Notes: generated from the letters alone by a model not told the origin. Shown: positions 17,514 through 25,389, counted from the stretch's first letter. The stretch: DNA of 32,989 nt from Gammaproteobacteria bacterium (GCA_009837725.1 VXSY01000141.1:1-32989), one strand, 5' to 3'. Numbers and translations are program-made.

Positions 17514-18121
17514 GACTCGCCCTGCTCCCCCTGGGCTGTGCCCACAACCGCCGTCACGGCGCCGAGCAGTTCTTCGAACGGCGGCCGGTCGCGATAGCCC
17601 GGCAGCGCGCGCTTGAGACGGATGATCCCCTCGGCGTCAATGAGGAAGATGCCGGGATGGGCAACGCCATAGGCGCCGTGGCCTTCGCCATACTCCTCGT
17701 TGCGGATGCCGAGAGCGTTGACGTGTGCCGCCCCTTGATCCGACAGCACGGGATAGCCGACGCCGTGCTTTTCCTGAAAGGCGGCGAGCTTGTCCACGCC
17801 GTCATAGGTCATCGCCGCAACTTGCACACCCACCGCCTCGAAGCGTTCCTGCCACTCAGTCAACTCGACCAGTTGACGAATGCAGAAGGGTCACCAGTCG
17901 GCGCTGCGGTTGACGAAGAGGAGAAGGCCCTTCGCGCCCGTGAGGTCGGCCAAGGCACGCGGAGCGCCGGTGTGGTCCGGGGCATCGATGGCCGGCATCG
18001 CGCTGCCTACCGCCGGCCCCCAGTCGTCCTGATAGTCGGCCGCCACGCCCGCGCCAGCAAGCAACATGAGCGCGAGCGAGACAAGCCGCACAACGTGCGT
18101 CGATCGAAGGAGCAGTTTCAC
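17510..18121 (-). CDS. Selenocysteine-containing redoxin (peroxiredoxin/TlpA-like), UGA at codon 77
   Basis: Probable exported thiol/selenol redox protein of 203 residues. An in-frame TGA at 17891-17893 lies at the first position of the active-site motif, giving SADW-U77-PFC80. The usual cysteine form of this family reads SADWCPFC. The same frame runs on both sides: a signal-peptide-like N-terminus (VKLLLRSTHVVRLVSLALMLLAGAGVAA) and AIDAPDHTG...GLLLFVNRSADW before, then IRQLVELTEWQERFEAVGVQV, YPVLSDQ and HPGIFLIDAEGIIRLK after. The start is GTG at 18121, after cggaggtgaat. A strong hairpin sits where a bacterial SECIS should. The stop overlaps the tatT GTG. The alternative is a nonsense pseudogene, but the exact Cys position, the hairpin and the coupling argue against it. 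Sec synthesis genes are not in this window. Confidence 0.85.
17859..17877 (-). promoter_or_regulatory. Bacterial SECIS-like hairpin
   Basis: In the redoxin mRNA, 13 nt after the UGA, a perfect 7-bp stem (GUCAACU with AGUUGAC) closes a five-base loop GGUCG. The first loop G is the 21st base after UGA. This fits the bacterial SECIS rule of a short stem with a G among the first loop bases about 16-37 nt downstream, and the loop closely matches the GGUCU loop of E. coli fdhF. SelB would bind here. Confidence 0.8.
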
Positions 18122-18220
18122 ATTCACCTCCGCTGAACAAGGCCGAAGTTCCGCCCGCGTCTTGGCGCGCCGGCGTCCATCTGCACTGTACTGCATTTTC
18201 CCGACGCGTCAGTGCCCCCC

Positions 18221-18330
18221 GTAGGGTGGGGCTTGTCCCCGCCCGTCCTGAACGCACCGATGGATTCGGTACAGACCCGTAGGGGCGGGGCTTGTCCCCG
18301 CCCGTCCTGGATGCGTCGAGGAATTCGTCG
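18221..18330 (+). repeat. Tandem pair of ~50-bp palindromic repeats
   Basis: Two direct copies at 18221-18270 and 18279-18330. Each has a gtaggg(g/t)(c/g)ggggcttgtcccc hairpin core followed by gcccgtcctg and a less conserved gaattcg-like tail. The same unit recurs at 13305 and, inverted, at 27855. The short palindromic core and intergenic location suggest a non-autonomous mobile or REP-like family. Confidence 0.75.
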
Positions 18331-18370
18331 CGCAAAGCGGTTTCGCTGGCGCAGCAATGTCCGACAGGCC

Positions 18371-18420
18371 GCTAGCGCGCCCCGACGGGCGCGTCGGCAG
18401 TTGCTTCGCAACTGCTGGCC
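18371..18420 (+). repeat. Composite double-hairpin repeat (gcgccc/gggcgc type)
   Basis: A gctagcgcgccccgacgggc hairpin is followed closely by a second hairpin, cagttgcttcgcaactg. Related two-hairpin units occur at 8371-8416, 27781-27826 and, partly, at 30306-30336. A third, less conserved palindromic part follows at 18440-18480 and has a counterpart near 30405-30435. Copies sit between genes, beside gene ends. Probably a REP-like family. Confidence 0.7.
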
Positions 18421-18483
18421 TCCGGGTTCGCCTACGCTCACCCTCCGGCTAGGAGCCAGCGCCGTTTTCTACGGCGCAGCCTC

Positions 18484-19095
18484 CTAGGTCAAGCGGAACT
18501 CCCGGTGGACATATGCGCGCACTTTCCGAACGGACTCCTCGACGCTAAGTCGGTCCGTATCCACCACAAGCTCCGGTGCATCCGGCGCCTCGTACGGGTC
18601 GTCAATGCCCGTGAAATTGGCAATCTCGCCAGCGCGGGCGCGCTCGTAGAGGCGCTTCGGGTCGCGCCGCTCGCACGTCTCGAGGGCGGCGCGAACGTAG
18701 ATTTCGTGGAAGTGGTCGCCGGCAGCAGCCCGTGCTTGGGCGCGGTGTGCGCGATAGGGCGAAATGAAGGCCGATATGCAGATGGTGCCCGACGCCGCGA
18801 ACAGCGCCGCCACCTCTCCCACCCGGCGGATGTTCTCGCTCCGGTGCGCCGGCGAGAAGCCGAGGTCTGCGTTGATTCCCCGACGCATGTTGTCGCCATC
18901 GAGCACGAAGGTGTGGTAGCCATCGGCAAACAGCGCCTCGTCCAGTGAGAACGCCAGCGTGGACTTGCCAGCCCCGGAAAGGCCGGTGAACCAGAGCACG
19001 CCGCCGCGATGGCCGTTGCGCGCCTCGCGCTCGGCGGTGGGCACGCGATGCTCCACGGTGAATACGTTCTCGCTGGTGTCTGTTGCGTCGGTCAT
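18484..19095 (-). CDS. cysC: Adenylylsulfate (APS) kinase
   Basis: Phosphorylates adenosine 5'-phosphosulfate with ATP to PAPS, the sulfate donor for sulfotransferases. P-loop FTGLSGAGKST lies near residues 36-46, followed by VLDGDNMRRGINADLGFS, SENIRRVGEVA and ISAFISPYRAHRAQAR, the standard CysC signature series, and the C-terminal GIDDPYEAP. Length of 203 residues matches stand-alone CysC. The start is ATG at 19095 (MTDATDTSENV); a Met 24 bases upstream is less likely. It is divergent from the glycan genes, two of which encode sulfotransferase domains, so PAPS supply for sulfation is the probable role, not assimilation, since no cysH or cysD/N is near. Confidence 0.93.
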   Translation of the reverse strand: MTDATDTSENVFTVEHRVPTAEREARNGHRGGVLWFTGLSGAGKSTLAFSLDEALFADGYHTFVLDGDNMRRGINADLGFSPAHRSENIRRVGEVAALFAASGTICISAFISPYRAHRAQARAAAGDHFHEIYVRAALETCERRDPKRLYERARAGEIANFTGIDDPYEAPDAPELVVDTDRLSVEESVRKVRAYVHREFRLT

Positions 19096-19569
19096 GCATG
19101 GCGCCCCTTGTCGGCCCAAATTGCTTGAACGGCAACGTTAGCCGCGCCGAGCGTTCGCGTCACGTTGAAGAAAACTCGCACCTTGCGCCGCCACACCGAT
19201 CAAGCGACGCGTTGTTTCGGTTCGGCAGCACGGACAGGGGATGTCACGTTCGTCGGGGAGTCGCGGCACGTGTCGCGGTAGCGCCCGGAACGAGCCCTGC
19301 GGAACGTCAGCCAGGCGGTGTGCGCCGCGCCAAGCTCACGGATAACTCAGGCACCGAGTCATCCCGTTCCTGCCACTGGCGAGGCAAAATGCACCGCCGT
19401 GGAAGCGACTAGACTCAAGCTCGACCATGCTTTTCGGTGAACTTCGAAGCCGACATTTGGCGGCCGCGATGACGCGGCCAACAGGCATCCTGCCACGCCG
19501 TCGGCCAGCTGCCGCTCATGCTCGCCACCCGCTAGGTCACGAGCCCGCCCATCGCCGTGGAGCAAACAC
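19096..19569. other. Divergent intergenic region, cysC / oxygenase
   Basis: 474 bases without a recognised gene, repeat or RNA. It must hold the divergent promoters of cysC and of the oxygenase-glycan operon, but no clear -35/-10 pair stands out in this GC-rich sequence. Confidence 0.45.
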
Positions 19570-20346
19570 GTGACACTGCGCAACCCGTTCACTCGCAAGA
19601 GACCGACCGACCTCTTCTCGTGGTTCCACTCCCACCTGCTCCCCACTGCGACCGACCTAGCCGATACCTATCGCAACGCGCAGCCCTTCCCCCACATCGT
19701 CATCGACGACTTCCTCCCTGACGACATCGCCGCACTTTGCCTCGCCCGTTTCCCCAAGCCCGAAGACGCTCACTATAAGCAGCCGGACGTCGGCGCCCAC
19801 CAAGTTCGCAAGCTCGGCCGCACGCAGGAGAGCTACTTTCGTGGGGTCGATCCAGGGATTCGCCGCGTGTTGTCCGAGTTCAACGAGATGCCCTTCCTTG
19901 ACTTCCTCGAGGGGCTCACAGGCATAGCCGGCCTGATTCCCGATCCGCACTTCCGGGGTGGTGCCTTTCACCAGATTCTCGCCGGTGGCAAGCTCGACAT
20001 GCACGCGGATTTCAATGTGGATGGCCGTCGTCGGCTTCTAAGGCGCATCAACGTTCTCATCTACCTGAACAGGCCCTGGCCCGCAGATTACGGCGGCGAA
20101 CTCTGCCTGCGCCGCGATGGCGCAAGCTCGACGAGCGTGCGCGTGTTGCCGATCTTCAATCGGTGCGTCATCTTCAACACCGACTCGACCTCGCTCCACG
20201 GCCACCCCGAGCCCCTAGCCGCCCCGCAGGGCGTGACGCGCAAGTCCATCGCGCTCTACTACTATACGAGCGATCCGGCGGCATTCGATCCCAACGCCGC
20301 CCATTCGACAATCTGGGTACCAACGAACTCCAATGACGGAACGTAG
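19570..20346 (+). CDS. 2-oxoglutarate/Fe(II)-dependent oxygenase
   Basis: Non-heme iron hydroxylase of the prolyl-4-hydroxylase-like type, 258 residues. The metal triad is readable: H145 and D147 in KLDMHADFN, and H210 in STSLHGHPEP. R224 (TRKSIALYYYT), 14 residues later, is the expected 2-oxoglutarate-binding Arg. The N-terminal FPHIVIDDFLPDDIAALCLARFP segment is typical of the group, which often hydroxylates sugars, lipids or peptides in surface-polymer clusters. The start is GTG at 19570 with a ggag 7-9 bases before it; no ATG fits. The 3' end overlaps the next gene by 14 bases. It may decorate the glycan made by this island, but the substrate is unknown. Confidence 0.87.
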   Translation: MTLRNPFTRKRPTDLFSWFHSHLLPTATDLADTYRNAQPFPHIVIDDFLPDDIAALCLARFPKPEDAHYKQPDVGAHQVRKLGRTQESYFRGVDPGIRRVLSEFNEMPFLDFLEGLTGIAGLIPDPHFRGGAFHQILAGGKLDMHADFNVDGRRRLLRRINVLIYLNRPWPADYGGELCLRRDGASSTSVRVLPIFNRCVIFNTDSTSLHGHPEPLAAPQGVTRKSIALYYYTSDPAAFDPNAAHSTIWVPTNSNDGT

Positions 20347-21856
20347 GGCTGCCACAGCTCGCAGGGCGTATGCCGCGCTGACCCCCTTGGTCGCAGCGTG
20401 CGCTTCGGCAACTGCTCCCGAAGCCACGATGGACCCGTACTCGCCGATTCCGCAAGCCGAGGGCACCATCACCGTCGCGATCGAGGACTTCGCCCACCTG
20501 CCGGACTCGGACCAAGGACTTGGCGAACTGATCCCGGCCCGGATGATGCTGCTCCGAGACGAGCGCGGCACCGGGCGGCTCTTTGTCAACGATCTGAACG
20601 GGCTGCTCTACAGCATCACCTACGATGGCAAGGTGACGCCGTATCTGGAACTCAACGCGGAACGCTGGAACCTGCAACTGGAGCTCGCCGGCCGCCCCAA
20701 GGGCTTCCAGTCGTTCGCCTTCCATCCACAATTCGCCGACATCGGAAAACCCGGACACGGTCGCTTCTACACGCTGATCGATACCAAGGCGACTGCGCCA
20801 ACGCCGGACTACCTTGCTGACCCGTCACTGCGCGCCCACGACACCGTGCTGCTCGAATGGGTCGCCAAGGATCCGAGCGCTGCCGTGTACGACGGCGACG
20901 AACCCCGCGAACTTCTGCGCGTGCAACAGCCTCACTTTGCGCATAACGGTGGCATGCTCTCGTTTCGGCCCCAAGCCACGCAGCAAGACGCGGATTACGG
21001 ATTGCTCTACATGGGCATTGGCGATGGCGGTCGCGGCTCGGACCCGCAACGCCTCGCCCGCAACTTGGGGCGCATCTTCGGGAAGATCCTCCGCATCGAC
21101 CCGCTCGGCTCGAACAGCGTCAACGGCAAGTACGGCATACCGGACAGCAATCCGTTCGCTTCGGACGGCAGCGACGCTACGCTGGGGGAGATCTACGCTT
21201 CCGGCTTGCGCAATCCGCAACGCATGGCATGGGACTCGAAAACCGGGGCGTTCTTCGTCCTCGACATTGGCCAGAACGTCATCGAAGAGATCAGCATCGT
21301 GACGCCCGGCGCGGATCTAGGCTGGAGCGACTGGGAAGGCAGTTTCCGGCACAACCGCCGCAAGGCCAAGTCAGACGTGCTGCCTGCGGGTCCCCGAAGC
21401 GACAGCGCCGTGTCCTTTCCATTCTTGGAGTTCGATCAACTCGACCCGCTGCTGGAGCTCAACCCGCACAAGAAAAACCTGCCCGTAGGGAACCCGCCTT
21501 CGGCGGCCATCACCGGCATTGTCATCTATCGCGATGGCCCCCTTGCGAAGCTTGCCGACAAGCTGCTGTTTGGGGACAGTCCGAGTGGCGAGGTGTTCTA
21601 CGTTGCCGCCGACGAGCCACCGAAGGACGGTTGGAAGCCGAAGCACATTAGGCGCGTGCTGTTCGAGCGCGAGAAGCGGACCATGACTCTGCTCGAGATC
21701 ATCCAAGAAACGAACGTCGTGCAACGTCGCAGACGACCCAATCCACGGGCGGATCTCCGGTTCGGGACGGGCCCAAACGGTCAAGTGTTCCTGCTGAACA
21801 AGGCTGATGGCGTCATCCGTCGGCTTGTGCCCCAAGTGGACGAGTCGAAAGGATGA
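20333..21856 (+). CDS. PQQ-type glucose/sorbosone dehydrogenase-like beta-propeller, probable lipoprotein
   Basis: Six-bladed propeller of the soluble glucose dehydrogenase (GSDH) family, 507 residues. An N-terminal Ala-rich stretch ends in LVAAC, a possible lipobox, although the hydrophobic core is short. The active-site segment HFAHNGGMLSF, then LLYMGIGDGGRGSDPQ, GKILRIDP, EIYASGLRNPQRMAWD and DIGQNVIEEI...GADLGWSDWEG are the characteristic series. GSDH proteins oxidise sugars or aldoses with PQQ and pass electrons on. The gene overlaps the upstream oxygenase by 14 bases and the downstream sulfotransferase by ATGA, so it is in the same operon. The substrate is unknown. No PQQ synthesis genes are in the window. 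Confidence 0.87.
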   Translation: MTERRAATARRAYAALTPLVAACASATAPEATMDPYSPIPQAEGTITVAIEDFAHLPDSDQGLGELIPARMMLLRDERGTGRLFVNDLNGLLYSITYDGKVTPYLELNAERWNLQLELAGRPKGFQSFAFHPQFADIGKPGHGRFYTLIDTKATAPTPDYLADPSLRAHDTVLLEWVAKDPSAAVYDGDEPRELLRVQQPHFAHNGGMLSFRPQATQQDADYGLLYMGIGDGGRGSDPQRLARNLGRIFGKILRIDPLGSNSVNGKYGIPDSNPFASDGSDATLGEIYASGLRNPQRMAWDSKTGAFFVLDIGQNVIEEISIVTPGADLGWSDWEGSFRHNRRKAKSDVLPAGPRSDSAVSFPFLEFDQLDPLLELNPHKKNLPVGNPPSAAITGIVIYRDGPLAKLADKLLFGDSPSGEVFYVAADEPPKDGWKPKHIRRVLFEREKRTMTLLEIIQETNVVQRRRRPNPRADLRFGTGPNGQVFLLNKADGVIRRLVPQVDESKG

Positions 21857-22443
21857 TCGACGCACCAAGCCCGCGCGGAAAATGCTCGTCGGGGCCCAAG
21901 GTTTTCGGTATCGGGTTCCACAAGACCGGGACCAAGTCCCTCGGTGCTGCGCTGGCGATTCTCGGCTACCGCGTCTGTGGTCCTGTCGGCGCGAAGGACC
22001 CCAACATCGCCCAAAGGGCCGAGGGATTGATCGACGCACTCGCGTGGCAATACGATGCATTCCAAGACAATCCGTGGCCGCTTTTCTTCAAGCGGTTGGA
22101 CAGGCATCACCCAGGCAGCCGGTTCATCCTCACCGTGCGATCGGAAAAGGCTTGGCTCGACAGTGTCGTGTCCCACTTCGGACCCCACGACACGCCGATG
22201 CGGCATTACATCTACGGTGTCGGCCACCCAGAGGGCAACGAGCAAGTGTTCCTAGATCGCTACCGGCGCCACAACGAAGAAGTCCGAGCGTATTTCCGCC
22301 ATCGACCGGAGGATATCCTCGTAATCGACATCACGGCCGGCGAGGGCTGGGAGCCGCTTTGCGGCTTCCTTGGTCTGCCAACTCCCGACCATCCCTTTCC
22401 GAAGCTGAACACGCGGGACCGTCGGATGGGGCCGGGCTATTGA
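21853..22443 (+). CDS. Sulfotransferase (P-loop, PAPS-dependent)
   Basis: Transfers sulfate from PAPS to an acceptor, likely a sugar. The phosphosulfate-binding loop is GIGFHKTGTKSLGAAL at residues 19-34, and RFILTVRSEKAWLDS near 93-107 is the 3'-phosphate-binding segment. LGYRV after the P-loop and the C-terminal LGLPTPDHPFPKLNTRD are also typical of Sulfotransfer_4-like proteins. Length of 196 residues is shortish but complete for this group. It starts in the ATGA overlap with the GSDH gene, and the fused glycosyltransferase-sulfotransferase starts 20 bases downstream. APS kinase lies 2.8 kb away on the other strand. The acceptor cannot be determined. Confidence 0.85.
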   Translation: MIDAPSPRGKCSSGPKVFGIGFHKTGTKSLGAALAILGYRVCGPVGAKDPNIAQRAEGLIDALAWQYDAFQDNPWPLFFKRLDRHHPGSRFILTVRSEKAWLDSVVSHFGPHDTPMRHYIYGVGHPEGNEQVFLDRYRRHNEEVRAYFRHRPEDILVIDITAGEGWEPLCGFLGLPTPDHPFPKLNTRDRRMGPGY

Positions 22444-22463
22444 AGCCCGAAGGGAGTTCCGGA

Positions 22464-24068
22464 ATGCCCGACAACCACCACTCGAAGCTGCCCAAGACGC
22501 TCTACATGCTCTGGCTACAGGGCTGGGCCGACACACCGGAAGTGGTGAAGCAATGTCGTAGATCTTGGGAGCATCACAACCCGACCTGGAACATCGTGCT
22601 GCTGGACCAAGGCAACCTGTCCAACCACCTCGACGCGCACGACTTCGACGGGCTTCCGGACCTGCCCCCGGCGTCGCTATCTGACGTCGTCCGTGTGCAC
22701 CTCCTTAAGCGCGGCGGCGTCTGGGTTGACGCGACCTGCTTCTGCTGCATGCCGCTCGACGACTGGGTTCACGAGCACATGTCGTCCGGGTTCTTCGCCT
22801 TCGACCGGCCTGGCAAAGACCGGATGATCTCCAGCTGGTTCATGGCGGCGGTGCCAAGCAATCCGCTGGTGGACATCTATTGCCGAGCAACAATGCGCTA
22901 CTGGCGACGCAATCCCCGCCTCAGGCCAATTGAGCAGGTGAGCCGCATCGAAAGGCTTTTCGCCAGACCCAAGGTACGCCGCTTGGTGACCAACCGGTCT
23001 TGGCTTTGGCATTCGTTCCTCGTCAAGAAAGTCCTTCGCGTTTACTCGTACTACTGGTTCCACTTCCTCTTCGGTCATTGCTATCGGAGGAGTCGTCGGT
23101 TCCGCGCCGTGTGGGACGCAACACCCAAGGTGAGCGCATTGATTCCGCATCGGTTGCTGCACCACGGACTCTTCAAGCCTCTGGGCGCGCTCAAGCTCGA
23201 AATCTCGCGCAGGTTTTCGCCCCTCTACAAGCTGAGGTGGCGATCAGAAGGCGACCTCCATCCAGACTGCGCCATCAAGTTCCTGCCGCAGACGCTGCGG
23301 TCAGGAGACCGGCGCGAACAAGAACCGATGAAGCATTACGTCACCCGATCCGACAAGAACCGGATCATCTACTTCATCAATCCGAAATGCGCTTGCACAA
23401 GCCTCAAGGCCTTCGTCGTGACCAACGATGACCAGATCAACATCGACACCGCCAAGATCGGCAAAGACGGCGCCTTCGCCGGCATCGACAAGACCGAGAA
23501 CATCACGCCGTACCGCGACTACTTCAAGTTTTGCTTCGTGCGGAATCCGTGGGATCGGCTAGTTTCCTGCTACACGGAAAAAGTCCTCGACCAAGGGCGA
23601 TGGACGGACATCTTCGGCGCAGAACCCAGTTTCCGACATTTCGTGAGAACGGTCGCCACCATTCCTGATGAAGACGCCGACATGCACTGGCGTTCCCAGC
23701 ACGTAAACGTCGTGGGCAGCGACAACAAAGTCGTCGTGGACTTCCTAGGGCGGGTGGAGGAAATCGAGGATGGCGTCCGCTACATCGCGGCCCGCACCGG
23801 CCTAAAGTGCAAGCTCGGCCATTACCGCAAGTCCAACCACAGGCCGTACACGTCGTACTACGACGACGAGACGCGGCAACTGGTCGCCCAGCGATTCGCC
23901 GTGGACATTGCGATGTTCGGCTATCAGTTCGGAGGGGCGGTGTCGCAAGCCATGCACTACCAGACCGCACGACTCCTACGTCGATCTGTGCAGCGACCAA
24001 CTCGAACCTTGAGCCCGGTTCGCACAGGGCGCATCCGCTCCCTGCTTGAGTCGGAGCCGAAGCGTTAG
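22464..24068 (+). CDS. Fused capsular-type glycosyltransferase and carbohydrate sulfotransferase
   Basis: Two catalytic domains in one 534-residue chain. Residues 8-110 match the capsular polysaccharide synthesis/GT32-type transferase: PKTLYMLWLQGWADTPEVV, SWEHHNPTW and the sugar-nucleotide motif GGVWVDAT with D89. A linker rich in aromatic and basic residues follows. Residues 289-500 are a type-2 carbohydrate sulfotransferase: the PAPS 5'-loop is IYFINPKCACTSLK (307-316) and the 3'-phosphate site is FCFVRNPWDRLVSCY with R360 and S368. The start is ATG at 22464 with agggag upstream. An internal ATG at residue 289 has no well-spaced ribosome-binding site, so one fused product is favoured. GalE follows directly. 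It likely adds a hexose and sulfate to a surface glycan. Confidence 0.85.
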   Translation: MPDNHHSKLPKTLYMLWLQGWADTPEVVKQCRRSWEHHNPTWNIVLLDQGNLSNHLDAHDFDGLPDLPPASLSDVVRVHLLKRGGVWVDATCFCCMPLDDWVHEHMSSGFFAFDRPGKDRMISSWFMAAVPSNPLVDIYCRATMRYWRRNPRLRPIEQVSRIERLFARPKVRRLVTNRSWLWHSFLVKKVLRVYSYYWFHFLFGHCYRRSRRFRAVWDATPKVSALIPHRLLHHGLFKPLGALKLEISRRFSPLYKLRWRSEGDLHPDCAIKFLPQTLRSGDRREQEPMKHYVTRSDKNRIIYFINPKCACTSLKAFVVTNDDQINIDTAKIGKDGAFAGIDKTENITPYRDYFKFCFVRNPWDRLVSCYTEKVLDQGRWTDIFGAEPSFRHFVRTVATIPDEDADMHWRSQHVNVVGSDNKVVVDFLGRVEEIEDGVRYIAARTGLKCKLGHYRKSNHRPYTSYYDDETRQLVAQRFAVDIAMFGYQFGGAVSQAMHYQTARLLRRSVQRPTRTLSPVRTGRIRSLLESEPKR

Positions 24069-25079
24069 GTGAACATCCTGGTAACAGGCGGGGCCGGCTA
24101 CATCGGCACCCATGTCGCCCTAGAGCTGCTGGCGGCAGGTTGGGAGCCGGTGCTGTTGGACGATTTCTCGAATGCGTCACCTGCTGCCATGCTTGCACTT
24201 GACCGGCTTGCCGGTCGGACGCTGCGTAGCGTTGAGGGCGACATCCGCGATCCGAAATGCCTCGACGGTTTGCTGGAGCAGCACAACTTCTCGGCCGTCG
24301 TGCATCTCGCGGCGCTCAAGGCGGTTGGCGAGTCCGTCGCGGAGCCGTTGCGCTACTACTCGAACAACCTTGGCGGCACGGCCTGCCTGCTTGAGCGCAT
24401 GGCGCACCACGGGGTGACATCGCTGGTGTTCAGTTCCACCGCCATCGTGTACGCGCCATCCGAGACACCGCTCACCGAGCACGCCCCGACGAGGGCCGAG
24501 AGCCCCTACGCCCGAACCAAGCTCGCCGCGGAGGAAATGATGCGCGACCTGGCCGCAGCGGACCCGGGCTGGGGGATTTCGATCCTGCGCTACTTCAACG
24601 CCGGCGGCGCAGACCCAAGCGGCCTGATCGGCGAAAGCCCGCCCGACTCCCCGAAGAACCTGCTGCCGCAGGTGGCCGACGTGGCGACCGGGCGGCGCAA
24701 ACGGCTTTCGGTGTTCGGCAACGACTACCCGACGCCAGACGGCACCTGCATCCGCGACTACGTGCATGTCGTGGACATCGCCCGCGCCCACGTTCGCGCC
24801 GTGGAACGCGTGGTGAGCGAACCCGGCGTCTCAATCCACAACCTCGGAACGGGCCGCGGCCACAGCGTGCTTGAGGCGGTGGAAGCCTTCGAGCGTGCCA
24901 GCGGCGTCGCAATACCATACGAATTCGCCCCGCGCAGGCCCGGTGACGTGGCCATGCTGCGCGCGGACTCGAGCCTTGCGCGACGGGAGCTGGGGTGGAC
25001 GGCCACGTTCGACCTTGACTGCATCTGTGCGGACCTTTGGCGCTGGCGTTCGGGGCATCCAGACGGATACGCGGGCTAG
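24069..25079 (+). CDS. galE: UDP-glucose 4-epimerase
   Basis: Interconverts UDP-glucose and UDP-galactose (or related sugars) for glycan synthesis. It is an extended short-chain dehydrogenase with NAD-binding VTGGAGYIGTH (residues 5-15), active-site SSTAIVY near S122-T124, and the YxxxK pair Y147/K151 in SPYARTKLAAEE. FNAGGADPSGLIGE and the C-terminal R.GDVAMLRAD complete the GalE pattern. Length of 336 residues is usual. The start is GTG immediately after the TAG of the fused transferase, which supports coupled translation. It probably supplies UDP-galactose to the adjacent transferase. Confidence 0.92.
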   Translation: MNILVTGGAGYIGTHVALELLAAGWEPVLLDDFSNASPAAMLALDRLAGRTLRSVEGDIRDPKCLDGLLEQHNFSAVVHLAALKAVGESVAEPLRYYSNNLGGTACLLERMAHHGVTSLVFSSTAIVYAPSETPLTEHAPTRAESPYARTKLAAEEMMRDLAAADPGWGISILRYFNAGGADPSGLIGESPPDSPKNLLPQVADVATGRRKRLSVFGNDYPTPDGTCIRDYVHVVDIARAHVRAVERVVSEPGVSIHNLGTGRGHSVLEAVEAFERASGVAIPYEFAPRRPGDVAMLRADSSLARRELGWTATFDLDCICADLWRWRSGHPDGYAG

Positions 25080-25100
25080 GCCCGCGTGGCGCGTTCCACT

Positions 25101-25123
25101 GCTATGTACCATTTGCATATAGC
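25101..25123. promoter_or_regulatory. Possible VapB operator/promoter
   Basis: Just before vapB, gctatgta and catatagc flank ccatttg as an imperfect palindrome. VapB proteins bind such dyads in their own promoter, and the AT-rich sequence could also include a -10 element. Only sequence symmetry supports this. Confidence 0.35.
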
Positions 25124-25140
25124 TACGCAAGGTGGACGTC

Positions 25141-25389
25141 GTGACAAGGACTGCGAGGGTGTTTTGGTCTGGTCGGTCGCAAGCGGTTCGGTTGCCCAAG
25201 GACTTCCGGGTGCCCGGCGATACCGTTCGAATTCGGAGGCACGGTAGCTCGGTCATTCTTGAGCCAATCGCCGACGATTGGTCGTGGCTTGACGAGATCA
25301 TCGGCGAGTTCTCTGACGACTTCTTCGCCGACGGGCGCAACCAACCGCCTCTTGACGAGCGCGACGAGCTAGACCGTGCCTTCGAGTAA
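25141..25389 (+). CDS. vapB: VapB-type antitoxin (AbrB-like)
   Basis: DNA-binding antitoxin of 82 residues from the preferred GTG at 25141 (an alternative GTG is at 25132); aaggtgg precedes it as a ribosome-binding site. The N-terminal swapped-hairpin domain reads TARVFWSGRSQAVRLPKDFRVPGDTVRIRR, the standard VapB pattern, and the acidic C-terminal tail (LDEIIGEFSDDFFADG) is the toxin-binding part. Its TAA overlaps an ATG (taatg), exactly as vapB and vapC overlap elsewhere, but the toxin does not follow. It may therefore be an orphan antitoxin or may act on a toxin elsewhere. Confidence 0.85.
   Translation: MTRTARVFWSGRSQAVRLPKDFRVPGDTVRIRRHGSSVILEPIADDWSWLDEIIGEFSDDFFADGRNQPPLDERDELDRAFE

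Larger units (their letters stand above)
18122..18483. other. Gene-free interval between redoxin and cysC, mostly repeats
   Basis: A 362-base stretch with no recognised gene. It holds the redoxin ribosome-binding site (18123-18132), presumably its promoter, the tandem repeats at 18221-18330, and from 18371 a composite hairpin element (cgcgccccgacgggcgcg, then cagttgcttcgcaactg) ending near the cysC stop. No promoter could be assigned with confidence. Confidence 0.6.

Noticed and set aside
17510-17863. Short stand-alone redoxin gene starting downstream of the UGA
   Set aside because: It would start at a TTG inside a conserved helix and lack the active-site motif and signal peptide; reading through UGA gives a complete protein.
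21807-22463. Upstream extension of the glycosyltransferase-sulfotransferase gene
   Set aside because: The open frame overlaps the sulfotransferase gene out of frame; homology and ribosome-binding site begin at 22464.
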